A stretch of 56,797 nucleotides of DNA from Geomicrobium sediminis (GCF_016908595.1 NZ_JAFBEC010000018.1:1-56797); one strand, 5' to 3'. Positions 24,863 through 32,890 are shown, counted from the first letter of the stretch. The notes: a model not told the origin generated them from the sequence alone. Program-made: numbers and translations.

Positions 24863-25192
24863 TCATTCATGATGTAACTCATGTTCTTCAGATTCGGATC
24901 TTTTCCATTTGATGTACGTGTAGATTAACTGAAAGACGTGAGAAATTATTAACATTGAAATAATAAGAATATCAATTTCAACTCCCCAAGTCGATAACAT
25001 AAAAATGAAAAAAATCGTAAAAATAATGAACGGTGTCATCCAGAATGTGCGTATAAACTTCCTTCGATACGATAAACGATGATAATTCAGCGTAAAACCT
25101 TTATCTACTTTCTCTTCACCTTTGTAAGCATACGTAATTGCAGTCAAGGTGAGTAAAGCAATACCAACCACAAGCATAATTTCTGCCAACAC
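24863..25192 (-). CDS. Membrane protein, unknown
   Basis: 109 residues from GTG 25192, chosen because AGGAG then lies eight bases upstream. Three hydrophobic segments (IMLVVGIALLTLTAITYAY, WMTPFIIFTIFFIFMLSTWG, ILIISMLIISHVFQLIYTYI) and an acidic His-rich C-terminus (ESEEHELHHE), which could bind metal. No family recognised. A weak stem with T-run (24824-24860) may end the transcript. Confidence 0.6.
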   Translation of the reverse strand: MLAEIMLVVGIALLTLTAITYAYKGEEKVDKGFTLNYHRLSYRRKFIRTFWMTPFIIFTIFFIFMLSTWGVEIDILIISMLIISHVFQLIYTYIKWKRSESEEHELHHE

Positions 25193-25251
25193 CGGTAACA
25201 CTCCTATGAATGCAAAGTCACTTCCTTACGAAATATGTTCAATAACTATTG

Positions 25252-25407
25252 CTAAACTCCTGGCGGTTGTTTCTTCAATTCATGCTGGGCATCTCTCACG
25301 CCATGTTTCACTGCAATGCGAATGACAAAGTAAGCAACAACTGCACCAGCGGCAAAAAAAGCGATGTACAACAAGATTGCAAACAAACCGATCCACTCGA
25401 ATCCCAT
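25252..25407 (-). CDS. 51-residue membrane peptide
   Basis: ATG 25407 has a near-perfect AAAGGAGG seven bases upstream. A single long hydrophobic helix (IGLFAILLYIAFFAAGAVVA, then YFVIRIAVKHG) precedes a polar tail (VRDAQHELKKQPPGV). The helix could reach across the membrane with the charged tail inside. Unknown function. Confidence 0.6.
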   Translation of the reverse strand: MGFEWIGLFAILLYIAFFAAGAVVAYFVIRIAVKHGVRDAQHELKKQPPGV

Positions 25408-25498
25408 TCTAATTCCTCCTTTAGAATCTATACCCGTCATATGCATGACGTTAACTTCAAAGGAGTTATTCAGACTCATTTTTTGTCGCTCGTATTCT

Positions 25499-25957
25499 TC
25501 ATCCCATGTTTACGAGCTCATGTTCAGAACAAACCTCAATCCCATGCTTTTTCAAAAGAGCTGCAGTGACACCATTGCCTTGAATTTTCTCACCATTGAA
25601 TGATCCGCTATAGATCGACCGACTCCCGCACGACGGGCTGTCTTCTTTTAGAATAACGAGGCTGGCATCTAGTTCTTGAATCTTACTTAACGTTTTATAA
25701 GCACCTGCTATAAATTGATCACTCACATCATTTCCTTTTCTGTCGATGACTTGTGCACATCCCTCGAGTACGTCATCCCCTGTTCCACCTACGATTTCCG
25801 CAGGTTCCCTTGGTGTCTGTAATCCCCCAAGCAATTCCGGGCATACCGGGATCGCTTTCTTCTCACTAAGCCACTGTTGAATCAACTCATGACCTTTATG
25901 TTGGCCATCATAGCGAACCGGCATCCCGGCTAAACAAGCACTCACAACAACAATCAT
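25499..25957 (-). CDS. DUF523 family protein
   Basis: 152 residues from ATG 25957, set by GAGGGGTGATGAG. The family shows conserved Cys motifs: VSACLAGMPVRYDG at the start, PVCPELLGGLQTPREP, and LKEDSPSCGSRSIYSG, followed by the C-terminal GNGVTAALLKKHGIEV. Members (YbbK-type) are small proteins thought to bind a metal or sulfur cofactor through these Cys and are linked to sulfur or tRNA metabolism, without a firm activity. Gene stands alone. Confidence 0.9.
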   Translation of the reverse strand: MIVVVSACLAGMPVRYDGQHKGHELIQQWLSEKKAIPVCPELLGGLQTPREPAEIVGGTGDDVLEGCAQVIDRKGNDVSDQFIAGAYKTLSKIQELDASLVILKEDSPSCGSRSIYSGSFNGEKIQGNGVTAALLKKHGIEVCSEHELVNMG

Positions 25958-26043
25958 CTCATCACCCCTCGTTCGTTTACACGCACAACTTAACCTCTGC
26001 AACCGAACAGATCACAGAGGTCGTTGTCCCAGATCTTGTCTGC

Positions 26044-27654
26044 TTAGCTCACCACAAATCCTTCGAATTCGTTTTGAATGACTTGATCACAGATCTGCTT
26101 AAACATCGGAAAGCCACCGACAAAAATCGGAAAGCGGCTTTTGCGATTTTCAATATTCGTACCAGTATACCAAGAATCCGTTTTTACGTATAACGTGTAG
26201 TCCGCAATCGTCTTGCATTCTTTACTCCAATTCGACACCGCAGCTTGAACGACCTCAATGTTCGTACTCCCTTTTTCTCTCGTATTCAAAATCAAGTCCG
26301 TAATGAAATCTACATGTTGTTCAATAGCAACCGGCATGTTCATGAGAACCGAAGGGCTTTGAGGTCCTGTAATCATGAAGAAATTAGGAAAATCATTTGT
26401 TGCAACTCCTAAGTACGTTTGCACGGCCTCGCCGTTTTGCCAATGCTCTTGAAGTGATTGACCGTTACGCCCGTGAATATTCATCTTAAACAAAGACCCT
26501 GTGATTCCGTCGTACCCTGTTGCGAAGACGATCTTATCAAAGTCATAAAGCGTCTTTGTCGTTTGGATCCCCGTTTTTGTGAGCACTTCAATCGGTTCTT
26601 GTTTCACGTCCACGAGCGTGACGTGTGGTTGATTAAAGGTCTCATAATATCCACTATCAAAGATTGGCCGCTTTGCAGCATAGTAATACTCCGGACATAA
26701 CTGCTCTGCAACATCTTCATCTTGCACAGTCGAGCGAATTTTGTTCCGAATAAAGCTCGCTGCCGTTGCGTTGGATTCTTCGCTTATTAACAAATCATTA
26801 TACGCGGTTGGAAAAACAAACCCGCCTTTGGTCCATGCATTTTCATAAACCGCTTCACGCTGTTCTTTTGTTTCATCAAGAGCAGACACTTCGCGCCGGT
26901 CCGTAGGCATGCCAAGACGAGTCGAATACATTAATTCACGGATTGAACTTCTATCGTTCTTTACGCTGTCGATGTAGTCATGCTCATACACGTAATTGTT
27001 CGCGGGCACTGCATATTGCGGCGTACGTTGAAACACCGTCAACGACTTGGCCTCTTTTGCAATCACCGGAATCGCTTGCACTCCGCTCGATCCTGTCCCA
27101 ATGACTGCTACGTCTTGATCTTTAAAGTCTACTTCCTCAATTGGCCAATCACCCGTGTGATACCATTCCCCCTCAAACTGATCAATCCCTGAAATCGGTG
27201 GAACATTCGCTTTGGATAAGCAGCCTGTTGCCGCAATGAAATACTTTGCTGTCACAGTGACATCGTCACTAAAATGAACTTTCCACAACTCGTTCACATC
27301 ATCATAAAATGCAGCCACGACTTCTCGCTGAAACTGGAAATGCTTTTTTACGTCCAGCTCTTCTGCAACAAAGTGTAAGTAACTTAATATTTCTTTTTGA
27401 GAAGCAAACCGTGATGACCACGTCCACTTTCGGTAAAGATCTTCTGAGAAAGTGAAATTGTAGTAGATGCTTTCGGAATCGCATTTCGCCCCAGGATAAC
27501 GATTCCAATGCCACACCCCACCAACATCCTCCGCTCGCTCAAACCCTTGCACGGTTAACCCAGCCTCACGAAATCGATAAACCGCATACAATCCTGAAAA
27601 CCCTGCCCCAACAACTAGAACTTCATAATCTGTTTGATGCGTTTGTTCTGACAT
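26044..27654 (-). CDS. Baeyer-Villiger-type flavin monooxygenase
   Basis: 536 residues. The first Rossmann fold is VVGAGFSGLYAVYRFREAG (FAD), then GVWHWNRYPGAKCDSES, the Baeyer-Villiger fingerprint F-x-G-x-x-x-H-x-x-x-W read as FEGEWYHTGDWP, and the second Rossmann VIGTGSSGVQAIPVIAKEA (NADPH). The enzyme family oxidises cyclic or linear ketones to esters/lactones with O2 and NADPH, in the cytosol. Cyclohexanone and phenylacetone monooxygenases are the nearest named relatives by motif. Start is ATG 27654 after GGGAGG. No catabolic partner is adjacent. Confidence 0.92.
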   Translation of the reverse strand: MSEQTHQTDYEVLVVGAGFSGLYAVYRFREAGLTVQGFERAEDVGGVWHWNRYPGAKCDSESIYYNFTFSEDLYRKWTWSSRFASQKEILSYLHFVAEELDVKKHFQFQREVVAAFYDDVNELWKVHFSDDVTVTAKYFIAATGCLSKANVPPISGIDQFEGEWYHTGDWPIEEVDFKDQDVAVIGTGSSGVQAIPVIAKEAKSLTVFQRTPQYAVPANNYVYEHDYIDSVKNDRSSIRELMYSTRLGMPTDRREVSALDETKEQREAVYENAWTKGGFVFPTAYNDLLISEESNATAASFIRNKIRSTVQDEDVAEQLCPEYYYAAKRPIFDSGYYETFNQPHVTLVDVKQEPIEVLTKTGIQTTKTLYDFDKIVFATGYDGITGSLFKMNIHGRNGQSLQEHWQNGEAVQTYLGVATNDFPNFFMITGPQSPSVLMNMPVAIEQHVDFITDLILNTREKGSTNIEVVQAAVSNWSKECKTIADYTLYVKTDSWYTGTNIENRKSRFPIFVGGFPMFKQICDQVIQNEFEGFVVS

Positions 27655-27750
27655 CTTGTGATCCTCCCAACTAGATTTCTATTCTTTAACTTATTATCCA
27701 TTTATCTGTTATTTTCCTGTTTTTTACGGCGAATGAGCTGAACAACGACA

Positions 27751-27798
27751 AAAAAGCCATGTGGATTCTGAATGCCCGTCCACACGACTTTTTTTAGA
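27751..27798 (-). terminator. Terminator of the alkaline phosphatase gene
   Basis: An imperfect stem (TGTGGA / TCCACA around 27761-27786) followed on the minus strand by six T lies 7-50 bases past the phosphatase stop. Confidence 0.7.
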
Positions 27799-27803
27799 AG
27801 ATC

Positions 27804-28895
27804 TTATAATTCTATGTCTAACGCATTTGCTATCATTTTAGGTAAATCAGTATTGTCCATCAATCCACCGAATTGTTCACTGCCTGGTCCAAAGCTGTAG
27901 ACTGGAACATCAACTCCAGTATGATTTGTTGTGCTCCAGACCGGGTTGTCATTGCCATCAAGTGCTAAACCACCCGTATCATGGTCACTCGCCATCACAA
28001 CAAGCGTTTCTTCATCTTCTTTCGCAAATTCAATTGCCTCGATATACGCCGCTTCAAATGCTTCAGTATCGGTCATCGCCCAATCATAATCGTTTGCATG
28101 ACCTGCCCAGTCAATTTGACTCCCTTCTACCATGAGGAAGAAGCCATCATCGTTCTGATCAAGCGCACTTAGCGCAGCCTCTGTCATCTCTTGAAGAGAA
28201 GGTTCATCTGTTTCATGACGATCCCGTTCAGGAGCCATTGCGTTGTTTGCGAATAACCCGACAACTCGGTCACTATTCGCAGATTGTAACTGCTCTGCAT
28301 TTCGGGCAATCTCATACCCATCACGTTCAAAACGTTTCATGTAGTTCATTAAGTATTGGTGGCCACCTTCACTTTTCGGTAAGAAATAGCTTTCTCCTCC
28401 ACCGAGTAACACATCAATATCTTGATTGTAAAACTGATTAGCAATTTCCATTTCATTGTTCCGATTGGAAACATGAGACGCAAACGCTGCTGGAGTCGCA
28501 TGAGTGATCGTTGATGTCGCCACTAACCCGGTAGATCTTCCTGAGTCTTTTGCTGCTTCAAGAACTGTCTGCACACGCTCTCCTTCTGGATTTAAGCCAA
28601 TGACACCGTTATTCGTTTTTACTCCAGTTGCCATCGCTGTTCCCGCTGCCGCAGAGTCTGTGACACGGTTGTTCGCAGAATGTGTCATCATGTGGCCGAC
28701 TTGGTGCTCATCCCAAGCTGGAATTCCTTCTTCTTTAAACGCTCGGTAGACACTAGCATAGCCAGATGAATACCCATCAGGAATCATAAAAATTACATTT
28801 TTCGCTTCCCCTTGTGCTTCAGCCTGCTCACTCACATCTCCAAGCCCTGCCAAAACAGCTGTAGCCACTACGGAACTAACCATCCACTTTTTCAT
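27804..28895 (-). CDS. Secreted alkaline phosphatase
   Basis: 363 residues from ATG 28895 (GGAGGG nearby). A signal peptide (KKWMVSSVVATAVLAGLG, cleavage near EAEA) exports it. The phosphatase core shows NVIFMIPDGYSSGYAS (metal-binding Asp), VTDSAAAGTAMATGVKTN with the nucleophile Ser in DSAAAGT, FLMVEGSQIDWAGHANDYDW (E, D, H ligands), VMASDHDTGGLAL and the last His in WSTTNHTGVDVPVYS. The enzyme frees phosphate from esters outside the membrane, usually under PhoP control. It is shorter than the roughly 460 residues of B. subtilis PhoA/PhoB. Confidence 0.93.
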   Translation of the reverse strand: MKKWMVSSVVATAVLAGLGDVSEQAEAQGEAKNVIFMIPDGYSSGYASVYRAFKEEGIPAWDEHQVGHMMTHSANNRVTDSAAAGTAMATGVKTNNGVIGLNPEGERVQTVLEAAKDSGRSTGLVATSTITHATPAAFASHVSNRNNEMEIANQFYNQDIDVLLGGGESYFLPKSEGGHQYLMNYMKRFERDGYEIARNAEQLQSANSDRVVGLFANNAMAPERDRHETDEPSLQEMTEAALSALDQNDDGFFLMVEGSQIDWAGHANDYDWAMTDTEAFEAAYIEAIEFAKEDEETLVVMASDHDTGGLALDGNDNPVWSTTNHTGVDVPVYSFGPGSEQFGGLMDNTDLPKMIANALDIEL

Positions 28896-29115
28896 CCCGA
28901 ATCCCTCCAATGTTTGTGTTGTCACAGTTAGCGTAACAAGTGAACGTTAATCTCATATTGGAGAAAGATAAATGTTCCGTAGACCGTTCAAAATGAGACT
29001 TTCCTAAGGCTAATATTCCTGTACGGTCAGTCGATTGCCATGAACTTTATCAGAGTAAACTAGTACAATGATCATCACGAATGTTAATTGTGTTAATGAG
29101 TGGTAAACATAACTA

Positions 29116-29145
29116 TAAAAAAAAGACGAACCATAATGGTCCGCC
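29116..29145 (-). terminator. Terminator of the M20 peptidase gene
   Basis: GACGAACCAT / ATGGTCCGCC (29125-29145) pairs with two wobbles and is followed on the minus strand by eight T. Confidence 0.8.
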
Positions 29146-30465
29146 TTACTTGCTCACATCGACTTCTTCAGCAGTCGCTTCACTAATCTTTTCTAACCCA
29201 CACCACGAACTTAATAAATTCGCATAAACCTTTGTCACTTGCTTCACACTCTCTAAATCAACCCACTCATCGATTTCATGGAAGTTCCCTCCTTCTGGAC
29301 CATAGCAAATCGCATCGCTATCATAATACAACTGGAAGAAACGGGCATCTGTCGTTGAAGGCAACGTGCGTCGCTTCGGTTGACCTCCGATCACTTCTTC
29401 ATGAGCGTGATCTAGCGCTTGGAATAATTGCGATTGATCATCACTTTCTGTCGGCTCAGCGTGAAATCCATAAAATTCAATGTGAGGAAGGTGATCACAG
29501 AACCAGTCGTCTGATTGTAAAGCTTCCCGTAAAAAGGCGCGCATTGATTCTTTACGCTCTTTAACGGTTTCTCCTGGTACGAGACCAATTCGACCTTCAA
29601 TCGTTCCAACGACAGGTTCATTTGATTCAAAGTCTCCTGAATGAAATTTGCCAATGTTCATTTCAATCGGTTCTTCTTGATCTTTAAAAGCTGGATGAGT
29701 TACTTGTCCGTTTAAGTGACGGACAAACTGTTTTAAGGCATCAATAATCACTTGTCCTTTTTCAATTGCATTGCATTGAACATGTCCATCTTGTGTACTC
29801 CGAACTGTATCGTAGCGAACTCTAAACCACATGCTTCCAACTTGAGCATAAGCCGCCTTTAACCCGAACGGCTCAGGAATTAAAGCGGCTTTTCCTGTGT
29901 ACCCCGCCTCTAATGCAGCTAATGCCCCATTACCTGTTCGTTCTTCATCCGGAACAAATTGGAGCATTACATTCGACTTCGGCTGATAGCCTGCTTTTTG
30001 AATGGCACGGTACGCAAAGACCATCGCCGCTAATCCTGCTTTCATATCTGCAGCACCACGCCCGTATAAACGACCGTCTTTCTCTGTCGGTTCATAAGGA
30101 TCTGTGTTCCAGAGAGAAACCGGCTCAGCACTTACCACATCGGTATGACCTTGGAAAATCAAAGCATTATTTTCGCCTTCTGATCCATAGTGACTCCCAA
30201 CAACAACGTCACTATTCTCATAATCCCACTCCACCGGGGAAAAACCAGGGTGCTTAGCGATTGATTCAATGTCTGGTTGAAACCGATCGACGTGCATGTG
30301 TAATTGATTTTGCAAGTAATGGGCAATATATTGTTGTATCGGTCGTTCATCGCCACTTAATGATTTATATCGTATTAATTCTTTTAGAAACTCAAGTTGC
30401 TCATTCCAACTAGTTTCGATTTCTTTATGGATTTCATTTACGTTCGTATTCTGTGCTGTAATCAT
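29146..30465 (-). CDS. M20-family metallopeptidase / ArgE-DapE-type deacylase
   Basis: 439 residues. Zinc-site motifs are in order: FQGHTDVVSAEP (H, then catalytic Asp), LYGRGAADMKAGLAAMVFAY (bridging Asp), FVPDEERTGNGALAALE (catalytic Glu pair) and EPFGLKAAYAQVG, with the final His in GPEGGNFHEIDEW. The order and lengths fit ArgE/DapE deacylases and YlmB-like formylaminopyrimidine deformylase. It would remove an acyl group from a small amide. Start ATG 30465 has GGGAGTGAG. It is a single gene with its own terminator; the exact substrate cannot be set by reading. Confidence 0.87.
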   Translation of the reverse strand: MITAQNTNVNEIHKEIETSWNEQLEFLKELIRYKSLSGDERPIQQYIAHYLQNQLHMHVDRFQPDIESIAKHPGFSPVEWDYENSDVVVGSHYGSEGENNALIFQGHTDVVSAEPVSLWNTDPYEPTEKDGRLYGRGAADMKAGLAAMVFAYRAIQKAGYQPKSNVMLQFVPDEERTGNGALAALEAGYTGKAALIPEPFGLKAAYAQVGSMWFRVRYDTVRSTQDGHVQCNAIEKGQVIIDALKQFVRHLNGQVTHPAFKDQEEPIEMNIGKFHSGDFESNEPVVGTIEGRIGLVPGETVKERKESMRAFLREALQSDDWFCDHLPHIEFYGFHAEPTESDDQSQLFQALDHAHEEVIGGQPKRRTLPSTTDARFFQLYYDSDAICYGPEGGNFHEIDEWVDLESVKQVTKVYANLLSSWCGLEKISEATAEEVDVSK

Positions 30466-30555
30466 GGTCTCACTCCCTAATAACTATACTCATCTACAAC
30501 ATTCCCGCTACTTCTACTCTAAAACTCCTATTTTTAAAATAGAAAAAGACTAGAT

Positions 30556-30581
30556 GTTTCACTAGGGAAACTCTAGGGAAT
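30556..30581 (+). promoter_or_regulatory. Sigma-B-like promoter of the lmo0937-type gene
   Basis: GTTTCA (30556-30561) and GGGAAT (30576-30581), spaced by 14 bases, match the general-stress sigma-B pattern GTTTAA-N13..15-GGGTAT at 9 of 12 positions. It sits 37 bases ahead of the start codon of a gene family often found under sigma-B. Confidence 0.5.
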
Positions 30582-30617
30582 GTAAGGTTATAACATAAAC
30601 ACAAAGGAGCCAATCAC

Positions 30618-30758
30618 ATGCTTTGGACAATTATTGGTATCATTTTAATTCTATGGTTACTCGGTTTTATCGGCGGTGTCGGTGGCGGGCTCGTTCACCT
30701 CTTACTAGTCGTTGCATTGGTTATCGTTATTATCCAATTACTAACAGGTAGAAGATAA
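30618..30758 (+). CDS. lmo0937-family small membrane protein
   Basis: 46 residues from ATG 30618 with AAAGGAG. It begins MLWTIIGIILILWLLGFIGG and ends LVIVIIQLLTGRR, matching the short lmo0937 family: two hydrophobic helices with a Gly-rich break (GGVGGGLVHLL) and a basic end. Family members are small membrane proteins seen in stress regulons of Listeria and Bacillus, without a known activity. A sigma-B-like promoter at 30556-30581 and a strong terminator at 30781-30808 frame it as a one-gene unit. Confidence 0.9.
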   Translation: MLWTIIGIILILWLLGFIGGVGGGLVHLLLVVALVIVIIQLLTGRR

Positions 30759-30780
30759 CAGCAATCATATTATTTATAGA

Positions 30781-30808
30781 AACGAGCCCAGGTTTGGCTC
30801 GTTTTTTT
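30781..30808 (+). terminator. Terminator of the lmo0937-type gene
   Basis: Perfect 8-bp stem AACGAGCC (30781-30788) / GGCTCGTT (30796-30803) followed by six T. Confidence 0.9.
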
Positions 30809-30982
30809 ATGTGTGTCATTTCAAGTTCGAGAAAAGACCATCTTCCTGTAAGGAAAGGTTTATGTGAGATTTCAATGATTTAACCTTTATTTGGGGCGCA
30901 AAAACCCATCATAAAAGTAATTAAATATGGTTTTTATGATCCCCACCTCCTCCAATCCTTCTAGACCTGTCGGTGTGCACCT

Positions 30983-31486
30983 CTATACAAACACATACAT
31001 CAGGACATCATCCGCATACTCATTCGGCCCACGCTTCCATTCGTTACGTTTGCGCCCTTCTTCAATAAATCCGAACCGTTCATACAAGCGAATGGCATGG
31101 TGATTTGACGAGAGTACCCCTAAACTGATTTTTTCTATAAAGGGGTTTTCTTTTGCCCAAGAAAGTAAATGTTGAATGAGCGATTCACCATACCCTTTTC
31201 CTCGATTTTCTTTGCTGATCATCATTTCAAATGATGCTGTATGCTGTAACCGAACTGGCTTCGGAGAATGACACCAAATATATCCAACCAAAGATTCATT
31301 TTCTACAGCTACAAAGATCACTTCACGCTCATTCATGATCGTCTGATTAATCTCTTCCTCCACATCGTCCACTTGTTTTCTCCATTCTGACGGGCTCGTA
31401 ATCAGGCCGTTGTCTTCTTTAATAACTGCATTTTGAATGGTATAGATGGACACCGCATCAGAAACCATTGCAAGTCGAATACCCAT
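30983..31486 (-). CDS. GNAT-family N-acetyltransferase
   Basis: 167 residues from ATG 31486, set by GGGAGG eight bases upstream. The GNAT core shows FVAVENESLVGYIWCH (beta 4 region), FEMMISKENRGKGYGESLIQ with the acetyl-CoA loop R-G-K-G-Y-G, and LGVLSSNHHAIRLYERFGF near the end, followed by EEGRKRNEWKRG. It transfers an acetyl group from acetyl-CoA to an amine of a small molecule or protein N-terminus. Divergent from the 98-residue membrane gene at 31560. Confidence 0.92.
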   Translation of the reverse strand: MGIRLAMVSDAVSIYTIQNAVIKEDNGLITSPSEWRKQVDDVEEEINQTIMNEREVIFVAVENESLVGYIWCHSPKPVRLQHTASFEMMISKENRGKGYGESLIQHLLSWAKENPFIEKISLGVLSSNHHAIRLYERFGFIEEGRKRNEWKRGPNEYADDVLMYVFV

Positions 31487-31559
31487 GACTGTATTCCTCC
31501 CATCACTAATTTTCAGAAGATATAAATTCAGGTACACTAAAAGTAAGAGGTGAGAATTA

Positions 31560-31856
31560 ATGAATACTGAAACTACTGCTAAAACAAGAGAAGGCGTATT
31601 AGGGCCAAGAAGCCATGCCTTCATGTCAGTCCTCATCTACGGAATGCTATTTGTGACATTAATGGTCGCAACAGGTGGTTCAATCACTCTTGATAACTTA
31701 CTACTTCCGATTGTAGCAATTTATGCCACGGTAAGTATCCTAGAATTCTTAATAAAGAGACGACGGGAGAAAACCCCGCAATGGCTCGTAGTAGGATCTT
31801 TTGGAATCGGCGCGATCATGGCCGTCATGATGACTATTGTATCTTCGACTATGTAG
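31560..31856 (+). CDS. Small membrane protein, unknown
   Basis: 98 residues. AAGAGGTGAG precedes ATG 31560. Three hydrophobic helices (FMSVLIYGMLFVTLMVATGG, LLLPIVAIYATVSILEFLIK, VVGSFGIGAIMAVMMTIVSS) with a basic loop KRRREKTPQW. The topology suggests a small integral membrane protein; no family recognised. It is divergent from the acetyltransferase and ends before a hairpin at 31971-32002. Confidence 0.65.
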   Translation: MNTETTAKTREGVLGPRSHAFMSVLIYGMLFVTLMVATGGSITLDNLLLPIVAIYATVSILEFLIKRRREKTPQWLVVGSFGIGAIMAVMMTIVSSTM

Positions 31857-31970
31857 AAATAGCTAGCTAAGGTGGATTTACGTGATTTAGCAAGAGACTC
31901 GTCTTGTGCCAGAATTGATCCAAAATGTAAGAGCCTTGATCCTTCAGGCCCGAGTCTTGAGCTTTCTAAA

Positions 31971-32002
31971 AATCCCCTCGTATCAATCGCTACGAGGGGA
32001 TT
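31971..32002 (-). terminator. Hairpin after truncated permease (minus) and membrane gene (plus)
   Basis: Perfect 12-bp stem AATCCCCTCGTA (31971-31982) / TACGAGGGGATT (31991-32002); the minus strand then has T-rich sequence. Confidence 0.85.
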
Positions 32003-32005
32003 CTG

Positions 32006-32431
32006 TTACATATTCTCTTGTTTTAACGTTTCAATGATGTTGTTTTTCTTCACTTTGGACATGGAGTAAGCCATCGCCATGGCTACGATGATGAACACGC
32101 CGATGATAGCGGCGATAATTTCTGTCCAAGGTAACTCAAATGCGTAGGAAAAGGCATTTTGATTTGTGAAATAGATGCCATACATAATGATTCCGCTAAT
32201 TGGTAATCCGTACGCCAAAGCTTTTATGCCATAGAAAACACTTTCAAAGTAAATCATTTTATTAAATGATTTAGGGATCATTCCCATTGATTTCAGCATG
32301 GCGAATTCTCGTTTACGAAGTGCAATGCTTGTTGAAATTGTATTTAAGATGTTCGCAATTGAAATTAACGTAATGAGCGTGATAGATAACCAGAGACTAC
32401 TTTTGACATGTTGAACAATAGTATGGTTCAC
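32006..32431 (-). pseudogene. Truncated FtsX-type ABC permease, C-terminal part
   Basis: 142 codons encode the last part of an FtsX-like permease: helix LSITLITLISIANILNTIST, the cytoplasmic ALRKREFAMLKSMGMIPKSF, then helices YFESVFYGIKALAYGLPIS and IIAAIIGVFIIVAMAMAYSM, ending ETLKQENM. The R-E-x-A-x-L-K-S-x-G motif is diagnostic of peptide-resistance (BceB/VraG-like) and MacB-type permeases, which are 600 or more residues. An in-frame TGA lies two codons before the apparent GTG start and no ribosome binding site is seen. No ATPase partner is adjacent. It is a remnant of a lost antimicrobial-peptide transporter. Confidence 0.75.
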
Positions 32432-32496
32432 TCTTCATAATATCATATGAGACTCTACACACACATTTGAAATATCCCCTTACAATGCCCTTATTC

Positions 32497-32525
32497 TTGA
32501 CTTATACTAGAAGACAGGGAATATT
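32497..32525 (+). promoter_or_regulatory. Promoter of the type I toxin mRNA
   Basis: TTGACT (32497-32502) and AATATT (32520-32525) with exactly 17 bases between. The expected start point (about 32531-32533) coincides with the pairing element TTGGATGGTGG at 32531-32541. Confidence 0.7.
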
Positions 32526-32596
32526 TACCGTTGGATGGTGGCTTACATCCTCTTGCCTTTCAGGTCTGTATGACAGATCGGGAAGGGGGTGTAAAT

Positions 32597-32698
32597 ATGG
32601 TTGTAACGTATGAAGCATTGTTTCTAGCTTTAGCTGTTGGAACACTAGTCTATACGATTTCAAGAAGCCAAAATAATGACGAAAACAGAAAAAAGTAG
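32597..32698 (+). CDS. Holin-like hydrophobic toxin of a type I toxin-antitoxin system
   Basis: 33 residues, MVVTYEALFLALAVGTLVYT then a polar basic tail ISRSQNNDENRKK. The (M)xTYEALFLxxxxGTLV pattern is that of the Firmicutes holin-like toxins (TxpA/BsrE/BsrG/YonT type; Hol_Tox). The peptide would insert in the cytoplasmic membrane and depolarise or disturb cell-wall synthesis if over-made. AAGGGGGTG at 32584-32591 is its ribosome binding site. The segment CCTTTC (32556-32561) can pair with GAAGGG (32582-32587) around the stem GGTCTGT/ACAGATC (32563-32579), hiding it. A convergent antisense RNA overlaps its 3' end. Confidence 0.85.
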   Translation: MVVTYEALFLALAVGTLVYTISRSQNNDENRKK

Positions 32699-32703
32699 TC
32701 ACC

Positions 32704-32714
32704 CCACCATCCAA
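32704..32714 (+). promoter_or_regulatory. 3' UTR element complementary to the toxin mRNA 5' end
   Basis: CCACCATCCAA (32704-32714) is the exact reverse complement of TTGGATGGTGG (32531-32541). Pairing would close the mRNA into a 5'-3' circle and restrict translation. Confidence 0.75.
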
Positions 32715-32792
32715 AATTGTGGTAACTACTTTTCCGAATCATTTAGAGGATAAGTAACCCACCGTTCTTGGTGAACCTATTCCCTCTAATTT

Positions 32793-32824
32793 AGCCTGTC
32801 AGTGGTCGCACACTGATGGGCTTT
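32793..32824 (+). terminator. Terminator of the toxin mRNA
   Basis: A 12-bp stem with two G-U pairs joins AGCCTGTCAGTG (32793-32804) to CACTGATGGGCT (32811-32822), loop GTCGCA, followed by TTATTAG. Confidence 0.75.
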
Positions 32825-32890
32825 ATTAGTTTATACAGTTATTTTAGCAAATATGCAGGTCAAGAGGCAACAATATGTTACGTTACCCCT

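Larger units (their letters stand above)
32684..32834 (-). ncRNA. Antisense antitoxin RNA (predicted)
   Basis: A minus-strand promoter lies at 32841-32870: -35 TTGCCT (plus AGGCAA 32865-32870), 18-base spacer, extended -10 TGCTAAAAT (plus ATTTTA 32841-32846). Transcription from about 32834 would run leftwards across the toxin 3' UTR. It ends at the hairpin AAAAGTAGTCACC (32691-32703) / GGTAACTACTTTT (32721-32733), followed by T-rich sequence, giving about 150 nt. It fully covers the toxin 3' UTR and the last codons. The loop of that hairpin carries the complement of the toxin mRNA 5' end. This is the RatA/SR4 arrangement. Confidence 0.7.

Noticed and set aside
28926-29100. Possible PhoP box ahead of the alkaline phosphatase
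   Set aside because: TTAACG/TTCACT/TGTTACG-like hexamers are present but not with the regular 11-base period needed.
30941-30953. Very strong Shine-Dalgarno-like GGAGGAGGTGGGG on the minus strand
   Set aside because: No ATG, GTG or TTG at proper distance; the next frame starts with ATC/ATA codons, so probably a chance purine tract after the acetyltransferase gene.
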